This document shows, piece by piece, positions 10,296 to 22,246 of a stretch of 64,000 bases of DNA. Numbering within the stretch: position 1 is the first letter of the stretch; each line of letters opens with the position of its first letter. The stretch comes from Bolinopsis microptera. Lineage: Eukaryota; Ctenophora; Tentaculata; Lobata; Bolinopsidae. The stretch lies in assembly GCF_026151205.1 (NCBI RefSeq), contig NC_087082.1, forward strand, positions 2,694,001 to 2,758,000, written 5' to 3'. Below the pieces are notes generated by a model. The model saw only the letters and a list, made by a program, of their open reading frames with translations. It was not told the DNA's origin and searched no databases. Position numbers and translations under genes: made by a program.

Positions 10296-11934
10296 AGAAA
10301 TTCTGCCGTCCGTGGCAAGTGGAATAAAACATCCCAACCACAGCCATCAAGCAGCTCCAGTTCTCAATCTAAACCAAATTATAGGGTACGTTCTTTATAA
10401 ATCAAGCTTGCTTCTGAAAAATATAAATTAAAAATGATTGAATGATTATGATTAATATATAAAATATTTTCATCTCGTGATTATATTGCTGTTAGAATAC
10501 CCTCGTTGTCCCGAAATTCTTATTAAATAATGTACGATTTCTGAAATGTTTTATTTTCAGCAGAGAAATGTTCGACCATCTCATAGCAGACCACATGTTG
10601 CAGAAACAGATAGTAATCTATCGTCATTAAATAAAGCAATAGAAGAACGAAACAGAACCAATGCATTAAACCGGAGATCAGCAGGCAGCAGCTCCAATAA
10701 GGTAACTGGATTATCTGTATTAAAAGACCTAACAAATCTCAATCAATTTTATAGACATTGGTAGATCATAAATTTTTAATAGGTTTTAGCACATGCCATG
10801 CTGGAGTCTAATAGCTCATGACTTCCGAATTTGAAGTCGTTAGGTTAAAGCTGAGATGAGTAATTATTAACAGAAGTCAATTGGTCGCCTTTTTGGGACA
10901 TCCTGTGCTTTAAGAGCTTGAAATTGTAAGAGCTTATCTTTTAATATTTTCTAGGGAAAGTCTCCAGCTGTTAAAACGAAAACTGATACAAGGCAAAGCT
11001 GTCCTTACTGTGCATTGAACCCCGAGGAAATGTCATGCTATTACTGTCAAAAGGTCAGTATTAAATTTATCTAGTATCATTATAACACCAAGCATTTTCA
11101 TATCACCCTGGAAAAAAACATTCCTAACCTCAGCCATCAAGCAGCTCCAGTTCTCAATCTAAACCACATAGGGTACGTGCTTTATAAATTACTATCAAGC
11201 TTGCTTCTGAATAATATAAATTTTTTTAAATTATTGAATGATTATGATTAATTTATAAAATATTTTCATCTCGTGATTATATTGCTGTTAAAATACCCTC
11301 CTTGTGCCGAAATTCTTATTAAATAATGTACGATTTCTGAAATGTTTTATTTTCAGCAGAGAAATGTTCAACCATCTCATAGCAGACCGCATATTGCGGA
11401 AACAGAAAGCAATCTATCATTAATCTATCATTATAATAATGATTATGATGATTCATTATTAGATAAAGCAATAGAAGAACATAACAGAACCAATACATTA
11501 AACCGAAGATTAGCAGGCAGAACCTCCAATAAGGTAACTGGATTATCTGTATTAAAAAACATATTTCCCAATCTCAATAAAATTTATATACATTGGTACT
11601 TTGGTAGATCATAGATTTCTGATAAGTTTTTAGCACATTGTGGAGTCTAATAGCTCATGACTTCCGAATTTGAAGTCGTTAGGTTAAAGCTGAGATGAGT
11701 CATTAATAATGACTTCTGTTAATAATGACTCATTATTAACAGAAGTCAATTGGTCGCCTTTTTGGGGACATTCCGCGATTAAACTTAAGTATAAAATTTT
11801 AAAAGCTCATCTTTCAATATTTTCAGGGAAAGTCTCCAGCTGTTAAAACGAATATTAATACAAGGCAGAGCTGTCCTTACTGTTACTTTCCATTGAATCC
11901 TGAGGAAATGTCATGCTATTACTGTATTCAAAAG
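10296..11934 (+). repeat. Tandem duplication of a three-exon cassette in helicase copy 2
   Basis: Exons at 10296-10385, 10561-10701 and 10955-11053 recur with flanking introns at 11134-11172, 11357-11533 and 11827-11934. Shared sequence includes the Ser-rich PSSSSSQSKP exon, the QRNV(R/Q)PSHSRPH exon and the GKSPAVKT exon. The GKSPAVKT exon carries two CxxC pairs, CPYC and CYYC, suggesting a small zinc ribbon (inference). In the second copy the first exon is shortened by a shifted acceptor, and the middle exon has gained an in-frame stretch rich in Asn, Tyr and Asp. All exons keep lengths divisible by three. Confidence 0.82.
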
Positions 11935-14088
11935 GTCAGTATCATATGTCATTTTATCTTATCATTATACATAACCATAACACCTACAATTTTCTTGTCA
12001 CCCTACCTCGTGCACCCTCACTGGTGCACGAGTTTCTGGGCCACCATGTTTTGAGGCGTGATGTAATTTAGGCAAAAATTTCCTAGATACTACATCGTAG
12101 AGCTTGTAGGGCCTGTCGTGATATCATGGATCGCTTAGGTTCCACCAGGATCTGGTAGTCCTCATAATTCTGCGGCCTTTATGTATCGTCATCTCGTACA
12201 ACTCTTTAAGAATCTTAGGGATTTGGCATGTGAAAATTTGCAGCCTTCCAGACATTGATTGGGTTAACGAGGTGTCGTACGTCACCTCAAGATCGGGTGA
12301 CAGGGGGCTGACCAGGCCAGAACCCAATTGATTGGGTCTGAGGTCACGTGATTATGAGCCTGAGGTCACGTGACTATGACGTCACCAGACCTTGTTCTCC
12401 GTTTCCCGCTCATTGGACCAGGTGAGCTTGCATGCTTGTGAATGTGGGTGTAAGTACAGCTGTACTGTAGTTTATACCTAATTAACCCCTATAGAAACCG
12501 AAAATTTACAGATTCATCATAACAATATTACGACGCATAAATAAATTTACTGTCCGGAAATTACTTTAATATAGAATGGGAGTGAGTATTACAAACCTCG
12601 GGTCAGTTAACGAGTAATAAAAGTTTCCGAGGACCGTGAATCAGTAGAATAAGCATCAGTGCTTGACGACTGTTACTTAGAACCGTGATAGCCCAATTAC
12701 CGGACACTACGGAGAACACTACGACGGAGGTGGAATTTTCATAAAAGGGTGGACAGCACAGTCATGAGTCATGTGTCCTATACCCAGTTCAATGGCCAAA
12801 ACAGCTACTGAAGTTATAAGAACTGTACGATTCCCTAAATCCTGAAATTCTATAGTATAATTTGTCCAGTGGTAGATTTTACAGTGTAGAGGGTGTACAA
12901 GATGGGGCACCTGATGAGGACCGACCTGACCGCTCCCGATTATCCGATAAGGGAGTGCAGACTACGAAGACGACGAGTAATGATAATATTGCATGGGTTC
13001 ACGTACAATTAAGAAGGCAGATTTACATTTGCATTGGCCTTTAAGTTTACATCATTTGAGAACTTAATCCAAGATGTTACAGTGGTAATCAATGATCAAT
13101 CCTGCCGTGACATTTTCTCGTAATTATAGAATAGTTTTTGCTAAGATAAATGGGATGATTGGCTACATCTGTCCTTCAGTCTGAGATATTAGTTATATAA
13201 TGATCCGATGTGCCTACAGCCTGCAGCTGTACACTGTACAGGTACAATCGTTCAATACACACAGCATCACTATGCTCTCTTAGACAGTTTTGTCGGCCAT
13301 TTGCTCTATCTGCAAAGCTAAGAACTAAGTTGACAATAATCTATCTTCACTCTTAAATTTATTTATGTTCAAAACACTTGACAATAAATTTGCTCGCCGT
13401 TTCTGCACGAAAATACTACCGTAATCTGTACTTTTGCACAGCGTTTTTTGCACGAAAATGCTCATCCATACTTTGGCAGAGCATTTTTGCGCGAAAATGC
13501 TCATCCGTGTTTTGGCAGAGCGTTTTTGCTCGAACATGCTCATCCCTACTTTGGCAGAGCGTTTTTGGACGGATTAGCATTCTTAGTGCCCTGTTCTTTG
13601 CACGAAACATGCTAATGTCCAACTCTGGGGGAGGCCTTTTTAGGGTAATAGAGAATAGCACTTATAGCAATGAGTGCCAGTATATATCTACTGCAGTAAA
13701 CCCCTAAACCCTAAAGCTCTAAAGCTGCAGTAATTTGTCAGGTTTTGCGTTAAATCGGAATTTTTTTAAATTTATTGTTCACAATTTACATGTTTACCAC
13801 AATTCTGGGGAAGGAAATGGCTTTGGTAAATCGGGTTTTCGGTAAATTTAGGCGTGGTAAATCAGGATTTTACTGTATCTAGGATAAGTTGGACTAGGCT
13901 TGAGTTTCGTGCATTTATTTTTAAATTAAAGGTCATGGTTGCTATGATACAAACTCCGATTTTGATCAGTTGTTTTGCGTCTGAATCCTTGAAAGATTAA
14001 CCACAATTCTTGTTAGATTGTTAATATTTCGAACAGGTTTTGAAAAGACTCGATTTAAAAAAAAGTTTATTAATCATTTTTATTTCAG
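11935..14088 (+). other. Large intron of helicase copy 2 with dispersed repeats
   Basis: Non-coding between GTCAGT at 11935 and a TATTTCAG acceptor ending at 14088. It contains two CACGTGA-type sites near 12345-12370 with a TGACGTCA-like site, a minisatellite at about 13425-13580, and the sequence GTGCTTGACGACTGTTAC near 12658, which recurs near 20529. I see no credible exon. Confidence 0.55.
13425..13580. repeat. Minisatellite, about 39-40 bp unit, about four copies
   Basis: The unit contains TTTGGCAGAGCGTTTTTG followed by CGAAAATGCTCATCC and recurs with a spacing of about 39-40 bp. Open frames on both strands here come from the repeat period and are not genes. Confidence 0.75.
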
Positions 14089-17000
14089 CAGTTTACTTGT
14101 CCTGTGAGACAAAGTAAAATTCAAGATGGATGGAGGCTAGGCACAGTGAAAGGTCAATCGCAAGATGCAGTATACATCAAACCAGTGATGGAACTTCCAC
14201 AAGGGTTAATAGCTGATAAGGATGTGCATGTTTGGAAAGATCAGATTTCTGGAATTAGTAATATTTTTCCTGTAATGAAAGGTGACAAGATAGAGTTTTT
14301 GCTCTCCGACAAACCGCAAAAGAAAGGCAACAAGCTATCAGCATATAGAGCAAACATAGTGTCCTTTTGTGGACGAAGAAGTCTCATTGAGTTAAGCCAA
14401 TTTTTCGTCCTTGCAAAAAATAATGTTGGCGAAACTTCTACTAGAACTGAAACCATGAATTCAATTATGACCTGTGATGCTCTGTGGTTTTACATTTTCA
14501 ATGCAAAATGTCGTGATAATGAAGAATATCAGGCATTCGTATCAAAAGTTTTGGATTTCGCCTTCTTTTTGATCGAGCACATGGACAGTTTTCCTTCCAG
14601 AAAAAAGGAAATATTTAATCTTATTTTAGACAGAGATTTCATTGGTCAGCTTAAAGACGAACAAGATAAGCATTCAAACAAACTAAGATTGGCCATGTTT
14701 GCAGTAAATACAGACATAGGCTTGTTCAAGAAAGTGATGCCGATTCTAAGCAGTGTGGTCCAAGAAAGCGAATCAGATGTTGCCAATGCACTTTACAAGA
14801 TGCTTATGAAATTTGGAAACATCTGTGATCTTAACAACTGGCACGACCTTCCTCAGATTCCCACAATCGAAGAATTGTTTGGAGACCCTTTGGAAAGAGT
14901 AAAAGTTTTGAAACCCGTCTTGTTAACGTCTGGGTATCAAAATGCTGATGATTACTTGACTGTATACTACAGATTACTACGAACGGAATGTTTTTCTGCT
15001 ATACAGGAGGAATAACTGCCTATAAGCAAGAAATTTGAATCGTAGGGATATGAGCATATTCAAGAATGTTTCTGTGGCACATCTTGAGCTGGAGCATGCG
15101 AAAATCTTAATATTTCTTAAATTTTCCTTGGACCAACGAGTTGCAAATTGGAAGAAGTCGAAAAAGCTCATGTCTGGTAACCTTTTGTGTGTTACTGTTG
15201 AGGGCGATTTTTCAGATCCTATATGGCTCACCGTTGCTGATCGAGATGAGGTTCTTCTAGAAAAGCATAGCGTTATTGGAGTAGAATTGATATCATTCCA
15301 CAGCTCAGATGCTGATACTGCTGATAATGTTAAGAAGTTGCTGTTTAATTCTGGCAAAATGATCATGGCAGAAAGCCCTACATATTTTCAATCTTTTAAA
15401 CATGTGTTGAATAGTCTTCAGTACTCAGAAATTGGCAACTTTCCTCTTGCCGATGAGATTATTCATGGTAGTTTCAAACAGTATGAAGGTTGTCGTAATT
15501 TGATTTCACCATACTTGAAAGATGTGGAATATGAAAAATTGGAAGAAAACCAACGAAATGCTTTTGTCCATGCTTTAGCTAGTACTTTGGGTATCATTCA
15601 AGGACCTCCTGGTACAGGAAAGACCTTAGTTGGTGCAAAACTTGCCAAAATATTACTTTGTTTGCAGAAAGATAACAAACTCAACAACTTACTTAACCAG
15701 GGACAGACTCCTTTGAACTATGCTGATGAAAATCATGAGGGAAATAGTGCCTCAAAAAATGAGGATAACCCACGGGCATACTCATACTTACGTACAAAAA
15801 TCATGCACTTGATGAGTTCCTACTGCACTGCATAAAATTTTGCGATAAAGGAGATGTTACTAGAATAGGAGGGTCAATCAAAAGAAGAAGATCTGAAAGA
15901 CTGCTTGCTGCATAACAAGATGAAAAATTCGGGAGGAATTTCAAGTAGACAAATCATGAATGAAATTGACGTCTTATTCGCCAAACTTTCAAATCTGTAT
16001 TCTAAACTTGGAGACTTGCAAATGTTTACTTTTGAAAGTTTTGTCAGAAGTATGACAGATCAACAGTTTACCGATTTTGTGGACAAAGCAATTAAGAAAA
16101 CATGGAAGTTTCCCCCCAAGTCATTGAAAGTCGATACCGTACTCGTCAAGAAGCTACATCGTTTCTTCACTATATTGAAAGAAGACCCTAACTGGAAACA
16201 GCAATTTTTACAAATAATGTACCGCTCATGTAGCCAACACCAGGAAAGTGAAGCCGACAAAATGATAGGTATGATATCTCTTAAGGTCCGGGATGCTTAT
16301 GAAAATCACTGGTTGCCAAACAAACACAACTTAAGTCAATTGCAACAAAAAGGAAGTTTCCTTTTAAATGCACATATAAAAGATAATAATATTAATGATG
16401 ATGTTATTGTTGATGAAATAGAGGATGGTGTGCTTGGAGAGGATGACGAATTGGATAGAGATTACATAAACGAGCAACATGCTACTAGGGCGTCAGCTTT
16501 TGATGAAGATTTTAAAAGTAAGTTTAAACCCAAAGACTTAAAATCGGAACGATTGGTAAAACTCGAAGCATCTATATCAAAGACAAATGCTAAAAATGCT
16601 AAAAATAAGAAGAACAAAAACGTCTTTTGCTTATCAGATTTCCCATCACATTGTGCTTTAAGCAAAAGTATTTCAACGAAAGATATCTTGTGGAGTCTCT
16701 CAGAAGTCGAGAAGTATACTTTCATATACAGTTCTTTGCATTCGGGAAATGACAATTTGATAGATGATATGAATGAACTGTTTGAACAAATCAACATGAA
16801 GCAGAAGCAGAAAGAGATGATTACTCTTACTAATAAGGTAGAAGTTTTAAGAACCCAAAAAATCGTTGGTGCAACTATAGTAGGAGCATCTTGTCAGTTG
16901 TCATTGATTAACAAATTGGCACCAAAAGTTGTCCTCGTAGAAGAAGCTGCAGAAGTTTTAGAGTCATGTTTGGTTGCTGTTTTGAGCAAGAGTGTCCAAA

Positions 17001-17854
17001 AGTTAATCCTTATCGGAGATCATAGGCAACTAAAGCCACAAGTTGATACATATCACCTTAGGAGGGAACATAACTTTCACATTTCTATGATGGAGAGGCT
17101 GATAAAGATAGGATTTCCGTACGAAAAGTTACTGAGTCAAGGCCGCATGAGACCAGAATTCTCGTGCATGTTGAAAGATATATACCCAAAATACCGAGAC
17201 TTCCCTGATCTAGATAAGAAGAATGAGAAGATTGAATGTCTGCCTAACTCCATGTATTTCTGGTCACATAAGTTCCCTGAAAACAAAGACTGTTCAGTGA
17301 AAAACTTGAGAGAAGCCAACATGGTTGTAGCACTTGCTATGTTCTTTATTACAAGTGGTGTAGATGAGGCTGATGTGACCATACTTTGTGCTTACCTAGG
17401 ACAAGTTCAGCATGTTCGGAAACTATATCGTGAGATGAATCCCCCACCTTCTAAACAAGATACTACAAAGAAGCCTATTGACATATGTACAATTGACGGA
17501 TACCAGGGAGACGAAAATAAATTTGTCATTGTTTCGTTGACTAGGTCCAACGAAAATAATCAAATTGGATTTTTGAAAGAAATTGAGCGCCGTTGTGTAG
17601 CACAATCAAGAGCAAAATGTGGCATGTACTTTGTCGGAAATGCTACCATGTTCAGAAAAAGTAAAACATGGAAAATAATTATGGATACTATGGATAGTCA
17701 AAGTCTCGTTGGTGAAATGCTTCCTCTCATCTGCTACAGGCATCCTGATATCATATATCATGTTGTTCAGAGGGATGATCTGACTAAAAAGGTTGTAAGC
17801 GATAATTCCCAGTTGATGTATTATGTTCAGAATAATAACAAATGGTGTAAGGAT

Positions 17855-19620
17855 ATCTGCAATTCCTCCTTTCCCTGTGGAATTGAAGCTCATCGCTGCA
17901 AGAAACTCTGCACTCCACGACATGATGATACAAAGTGTAAAACTAAAGTCGATTTCAAATTTTTAGATTGTCATCATACTACTCAAAAGGAGTGTTACAT
18001 TGAGGAAAAAGATATGAAGTGCAAAACCAAGAGACTCGTAGAGCTGCCTAATTGCAGACACCAAAAAGTGGTAGAATGTCATACTTGGATTTTCAAAGAG
18101 AATGAAATCATGTGTACTGAAACCTGCTCAAAGTCATATGACTGTAAATATCAGCATAAATGTGAAAAAATGTGCGTAAGAGCTCATGAGCATTATGCAG
18201 AGCATTGTCCAGAAAAGGTAGAGTTTGTGATTCGAGAATGTGGCCACAAAGCAAATATTAAGAAGGTGTGTGGTAAACCCGAACCAGCGATAACATGTAA
18301 ATCTATCTGCAATTACTCCTTTCGCTGTGGAATTGAAGCTCATCGTTGCAAGAAACTGTGCACTCCACGACATATACATGACGATGCAAATTGTAAAACC
18401 AAAGTCGATTTCAAATGTGCAGCTTTTCGTCATACTACTCAAAAGGAATGTTACATTGAGGAAAAAGATATGAAGTGCAAAACCAAGATACTGGTAACGT
18501 TTTCTAAGACGTGCAAACACCAAAAAGAGGTAGAATGTCATACTTTTAATTTCAAAAAGAAAGAAATCATGTGTACTGAAACCTGCTCAAAGTCATATGA
18601 CTGTAAATATCAACATAAATGTAAGAAAATATGCCGAAGAGCTCATGAGCATAATGCAGAGCATTGTCCAGAAAAGGTAGAGTTTGTGATTCGAGAATGT
18701 GGCCACAAAGCACATATTAAGAAGGTGTGTGGTGAACCTGAACCAGTGATGAAATGTAAATTGATCTGCAATTCCTCTTTTCCCTGTGGAATTGAAGCTC
18801 ATCGTTGCAAGAAACTCTGCACTCCACGACATGACGATACAAAGTGTAAAACCAAAGTCGATTTCAAATGTGTAGCTTTTCATCATACTACTCAAAAGGA
18901 ATGTTACATTGAGGAAAAAGATATGAAGTGCAAAACCAAGATATGGGTAAGGTTTCCTGAGTGTAAACACATAAAAGAGGTAGAATGCTGTGTTTTGACT
19001 TTTCAACGGGAAACTATCATTTGTATGGAGACCTGCTCAGAGTTATATAAATGTCCAAATAAGCACAAGTGTGAGAAGATTTGTGGAAGCGCTCATGAGC
19101 ATAATGCAGAGCATTGTCCAGAAAAGGTAGAGTTTGTGATTCAAGAATGTGGCCACAAAGCACATATTAAGAAGGTGTGTGGTAAACCTGAACCAGCGAT
19201 AACATGTAAATCTATCTGCAATTCCTCCTTTTCCTGTGGAACTGAAGCTCATCGTTGCAAGAAACTGTGCACTCCACGACATATACATGAAGATACAAAT
19301 TGTAAAACCAAAGTCGATTTCAAATGTTTAGCTTGTCTTCGTACTACTCAAAAGGAATGTTACATATTGGACAAAGATATGAAGTGCAAAACCAAGAGAC
19401 AGGTAAAGTTTTCTACGTGTAAACACACAAAACTGGTAGAATGCTATGTTTGGACTTTAGAACAGGAAACTATGTTTTGTATGGAGACCTGCTCAGAGTT
19501 ATATAAATGTCCAAATAGACACACGTGTGGAAAGATTTGTGGAAGAGCTCATGAGCATTTTGCGGAAGATTGTCCGACACAAGTGGAATTCGAATTTCCT
19601 AAATGCACAGCTCATATTAG
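17855..19620 (+). repeat. Fourfold tandem duplication of an NFX1 zinc-finger module (about 450 bp) in helicase copy 2
   Basis: The sequence encoding ICN(S/Y)SF.CG.EAHRCKKLCTPRH starts at about 17855, 18305, 18764 and 19214, a spacing of about 450-459 bp or 150-153 residues. Each module continues through TTQKECYI, CKTK, ETCS and HIKKVCG-like Cys/His blocks. Copies 1 and 3 have one such module. The copies are very alike at the DNA level, so the expansion is recent and within one exon. It may have arisen by unequal recombination. Confidence 0.9.
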
Positions 19621-19960
19621 GAAAGTATGTGGCCAACCGAAAGTAGAATGTGAAACGAACTTCGAGTACGAGAGTACCAAATGTGGACATCTTCAAAACC
19701 GGAATTGCTCAGAGGTAGAGAAATGTATTCATGTATGCAACAAGGAAAGGCCTGACTGTGGTCACCCGTGTGCAAACCTATGTAGTAAACCATGCCTTGA
19801 AATAGACTGCAGGATTTGTTCAGAGAAGTCTAAAGAATCCCTTTTTTCTGTTCTGCTAAAAAGGTTGCGGAGGAAAAGTTGAAAATATGTAGATTTAGCA
19901 AAGCTGAACCTGACTTTTTCAAGCTTCTGCATATGTCTACCAGCACAATGGTTGACTTAA

Positions 19961-22234
19961 CGATTTTATTTACGATTTTAACAGTGTTGAGACAATTATC
20001 AGTGTAAAAGTTTGAGAAAGAAAGCATGCTGTATTCTCTGCTCACTTATTTCATTGAGTATCAACGATAAGGCTGTTGTGTTTCTTATTATGTTAACAAC
20101 ATTATATATTTATAATTAACTCGATTCACTGGTTGTTTTCAGTTACTGAATAGTGATATTCACGACTTGCTATTTTTTTTTTTTGAAATGTAATAGCGAT
20201 GATAATATTGCGATAAGCAATTTTTTTGTATCCGTTTAGTTCTAGATATAACTAATTTTTGAACAAGTTATAAATTTAAGAATTTGGTCACATTTTTGGA
20301 CCTAACTGATTTTTTTCCCTACTCTTGCCGAAGGCAAAAAGATCGTAGGGAATAAGTAATCAGGTTTGGATATATGAGGTGGCCCGACGGTCCTACGTTG
20401 ACGACAAAAGTCTGCTCCTTCGCAATATAGACCACTCTCCTATAATTATGTGTATAAAAGGAGTATATTTTGCGCGCGCGACGCCTGTTATGTGTTAATT
20501 AATTACAGGCATAGCAACCAGTTTTTGGTGCTTGACGACTGTTACACAGGTTTCCATCGGGTTACAATTCACTCTTATTCATTAATATAGCATATTAGTC
20601 ATCATAGCGGATCAATCATCAATGTAAGTGTTATTTTGGTGAAACAAGCTTGATAAATTACAGAGTGATAAAATTCAGCAAGTCGAAACAAATTAAATTA
20701 TGATATCAGCTGATAAACTCGTTGCTGATTACTTAATATATATTACTTATAACAGTTGATCGACACTTCATGGTAAAATTTAAAAAGCGAAAACATAGTT
20801 GACAAAAGATGTTACTTTACATTTAGATTCAAGGAGCAACTAAGATCAAGATTGCGGTATGCTTTTAAAGAATCCTATATAAAATCAAAGGCTCGATAGT
20901 CGATGGTGCTGTAGATGTAAGCATCAAAAGCATTAGTTTATGTTATGTTATTCCTCAGGAATGAATAGTACAAACCCTTTTAAGATTCCTTTATTGCATA
21001 ATTGATTTTTATTTTGCCTGAGGGGCTTTCCATAAATTATTTTTTTAAATAATTGGTCCTTTTATTGATGTTTCATATTTCACGGCAGTTTCCTTTTCAG
21101 AGTTTGAGTTTATATTTAGAAACTAACCATACTATCTTTTAGATTTATGTCACTTATGATGGCTCCGGCTGAAAGTACTATGACTCATTTTATCTAGAAG
21201 ATTGTAGTTTCATTGCTTCTGAAGTAGCTATCAGTTCGCCGGTCAATGTTGGGTATAATACTCTTGTTAGTTTATGTTATATACAAATAATAACTAAGAT
21301 GAGACAGAATAGTTGATTACAGTCAATAAAGTTGGCATACGATGCAATAATATGACGTGACATGATACTCATCGTTAACACGAAACAAAACCGTGCAAAA
21401 ATGAAATGATCTACAACCAAACCACATACAGATCGACGGCGACACTTCAGATGCGCGCAGAATTTTACAAGTTCTGCACGCCTAATATAATATAAACGAT
21501 TATCGCGTGCGCCAAACACCACTGTGGGATACAATAAGGGGTCGTTCACATATTACGTAATCATTTTTTGGAACAGTTTTACCCCCCCCCCCCCCCCCCC
21601 CTCCGTAATCAGTTTTACACAAAGCTATTGTGTCGAAATTACACTAGCGTAATCATTCGGAAACCCCCCCCCCCCTCAGCTGATTACGTAATATGTGAAC
21701 GACCCCTAAAGTAGAACAATTACATTGTAGGCAGTAGGGAAATTTGATCGTGCGTGGTGTTACCGCGGCGGAATTCTTGTTGTAATTTTATTCACATAGA
21801 TCTTCAGTGTTTTTACAGTATAATCATGACAAATTCACAAATCGTTAATATTCTGACAAAATTTTGTTTTAATGTAAAATCTATTGTATATCTATACTGG
21901 ATAATTGTGTCATTTAATTAAGAATAATTTACTTTTTATATCATATAATTATAGACAGACTATGAATTATTCTTTTACTGTTAAATTCTTATTCTGATCC
22001 ATGCATTAGTGTTTTACTGTTTTATTGATTTAATAGAACTCTGCAACATAATCAAAAATACAATCAGTAAACCTTATCTCTGATTTAAATATTAAACATG
22101 TTATTGATCGCTTTCAATTTCATTAATAACGAAGCTCTAATTATGTGTATCTTAGTGCATGGTTATAATGGCATCTAGCTAAAGTGGATGGAGTCTGACC
22201 TTGACTTATTTATTGAAGACTTCTGTCCACCCAG
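19961..22234. other. Intergenic or 5' region of the MIF4G gene
   Basis: AT-rich sequence after homology to copy 1 ends. It holds the dispersed GTGCTTGACGACTGTTAC repeat near 20529 and a TAA-flanked MITE at 21538-21706. Just after the MITE, a stretch with GATCGTGCGTGGTGTTACC near 21750 recurs inverted near 45420. No gene is seen. The sequence where the missing PARP domain of copy 2 should lie is unrelated. Confidence 0.5.
21538..21706. mobile_element. MITE, TIR GGGGTCGTTCACATATTACG, TSD TAA (PIF/Harbinger-like)
   Basis: 169 bp with terminal inverted repeats GGGGTCGTTCACATATTACG / CGTAATATGTGAACGACCCC, flanked by TAA on both sides (21535-21537 and 21707-21709). The 3-bp TAA duplication is typical of PIF/Harbinger (known). 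Two long poly-C tracts lie inside. A longer relative lies at 38531-39013, and a remnant of the end (TTACGTAATATGTGAACAA) near 57902. Confidence 0.82.
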
Positions 22235-22246
22235 GACAAACAGGGC

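Larger units (their letters stand above)
9978..19960 (+). pseudogene. ZNFX1-like helicase copy 2: frame-disrupted, PARP domain lost, zinc-finger module expanded fourfold
   Basis: Eight exons can be placed, all joining in phase 0: 9978-10085, 10296-10385, 10561-10701, 10955-11053, 11134-11172, 11357-11533, 11827-11934, then a large exon from 14089. The first seven encode about 254 residues rich in Ser, Arg and Asn with CPYC...CYYC pairs. The large exon matches copies 1 and 3 but the frame breaks near 15006-15035, near 15775-15800, near 15870 and near 19840-19856. The longest intact piece (15905-19882, 1325 codons) holds the helicase motifs VEEAAE, IGDHRQLKP and DGYQGDE and four NFX1 finger modules. 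Walker A GPPGTGKT lies upstream at about 15602. Homology ends near 19960 and no PARP domain follows. It is either a decaying pseudogene or a gene damaged by assembly errors plus a real truncation; four separate breaks favour decay. Confidence 0.85.

Noticed and set aside
12862-13044. 60-codon frame in the large intron of helicase copy 2
   Set aside because: No similarity recognised; the flanking exons join in phase 0 without it.
15000-15900. Programmed ribosomal frameshifting as the explanation for the breaks in helicase copy 2
   Set aside because: There are several breaks in different contexts, stop codons, no slippery heptamer that I can see, and a lost C-terminal domain; decay is simpler.
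18134-19288. Series of similar minus-strand frames of 81-137 codons
   Set aside because: They are shadows opposite the repeated zinc-finger modules of helicase copy 2.
21277-21549. 90-codon minus-strand frame
   Set aside because: It runs across a MITE boundary, has no recognisable domain and no splice support.
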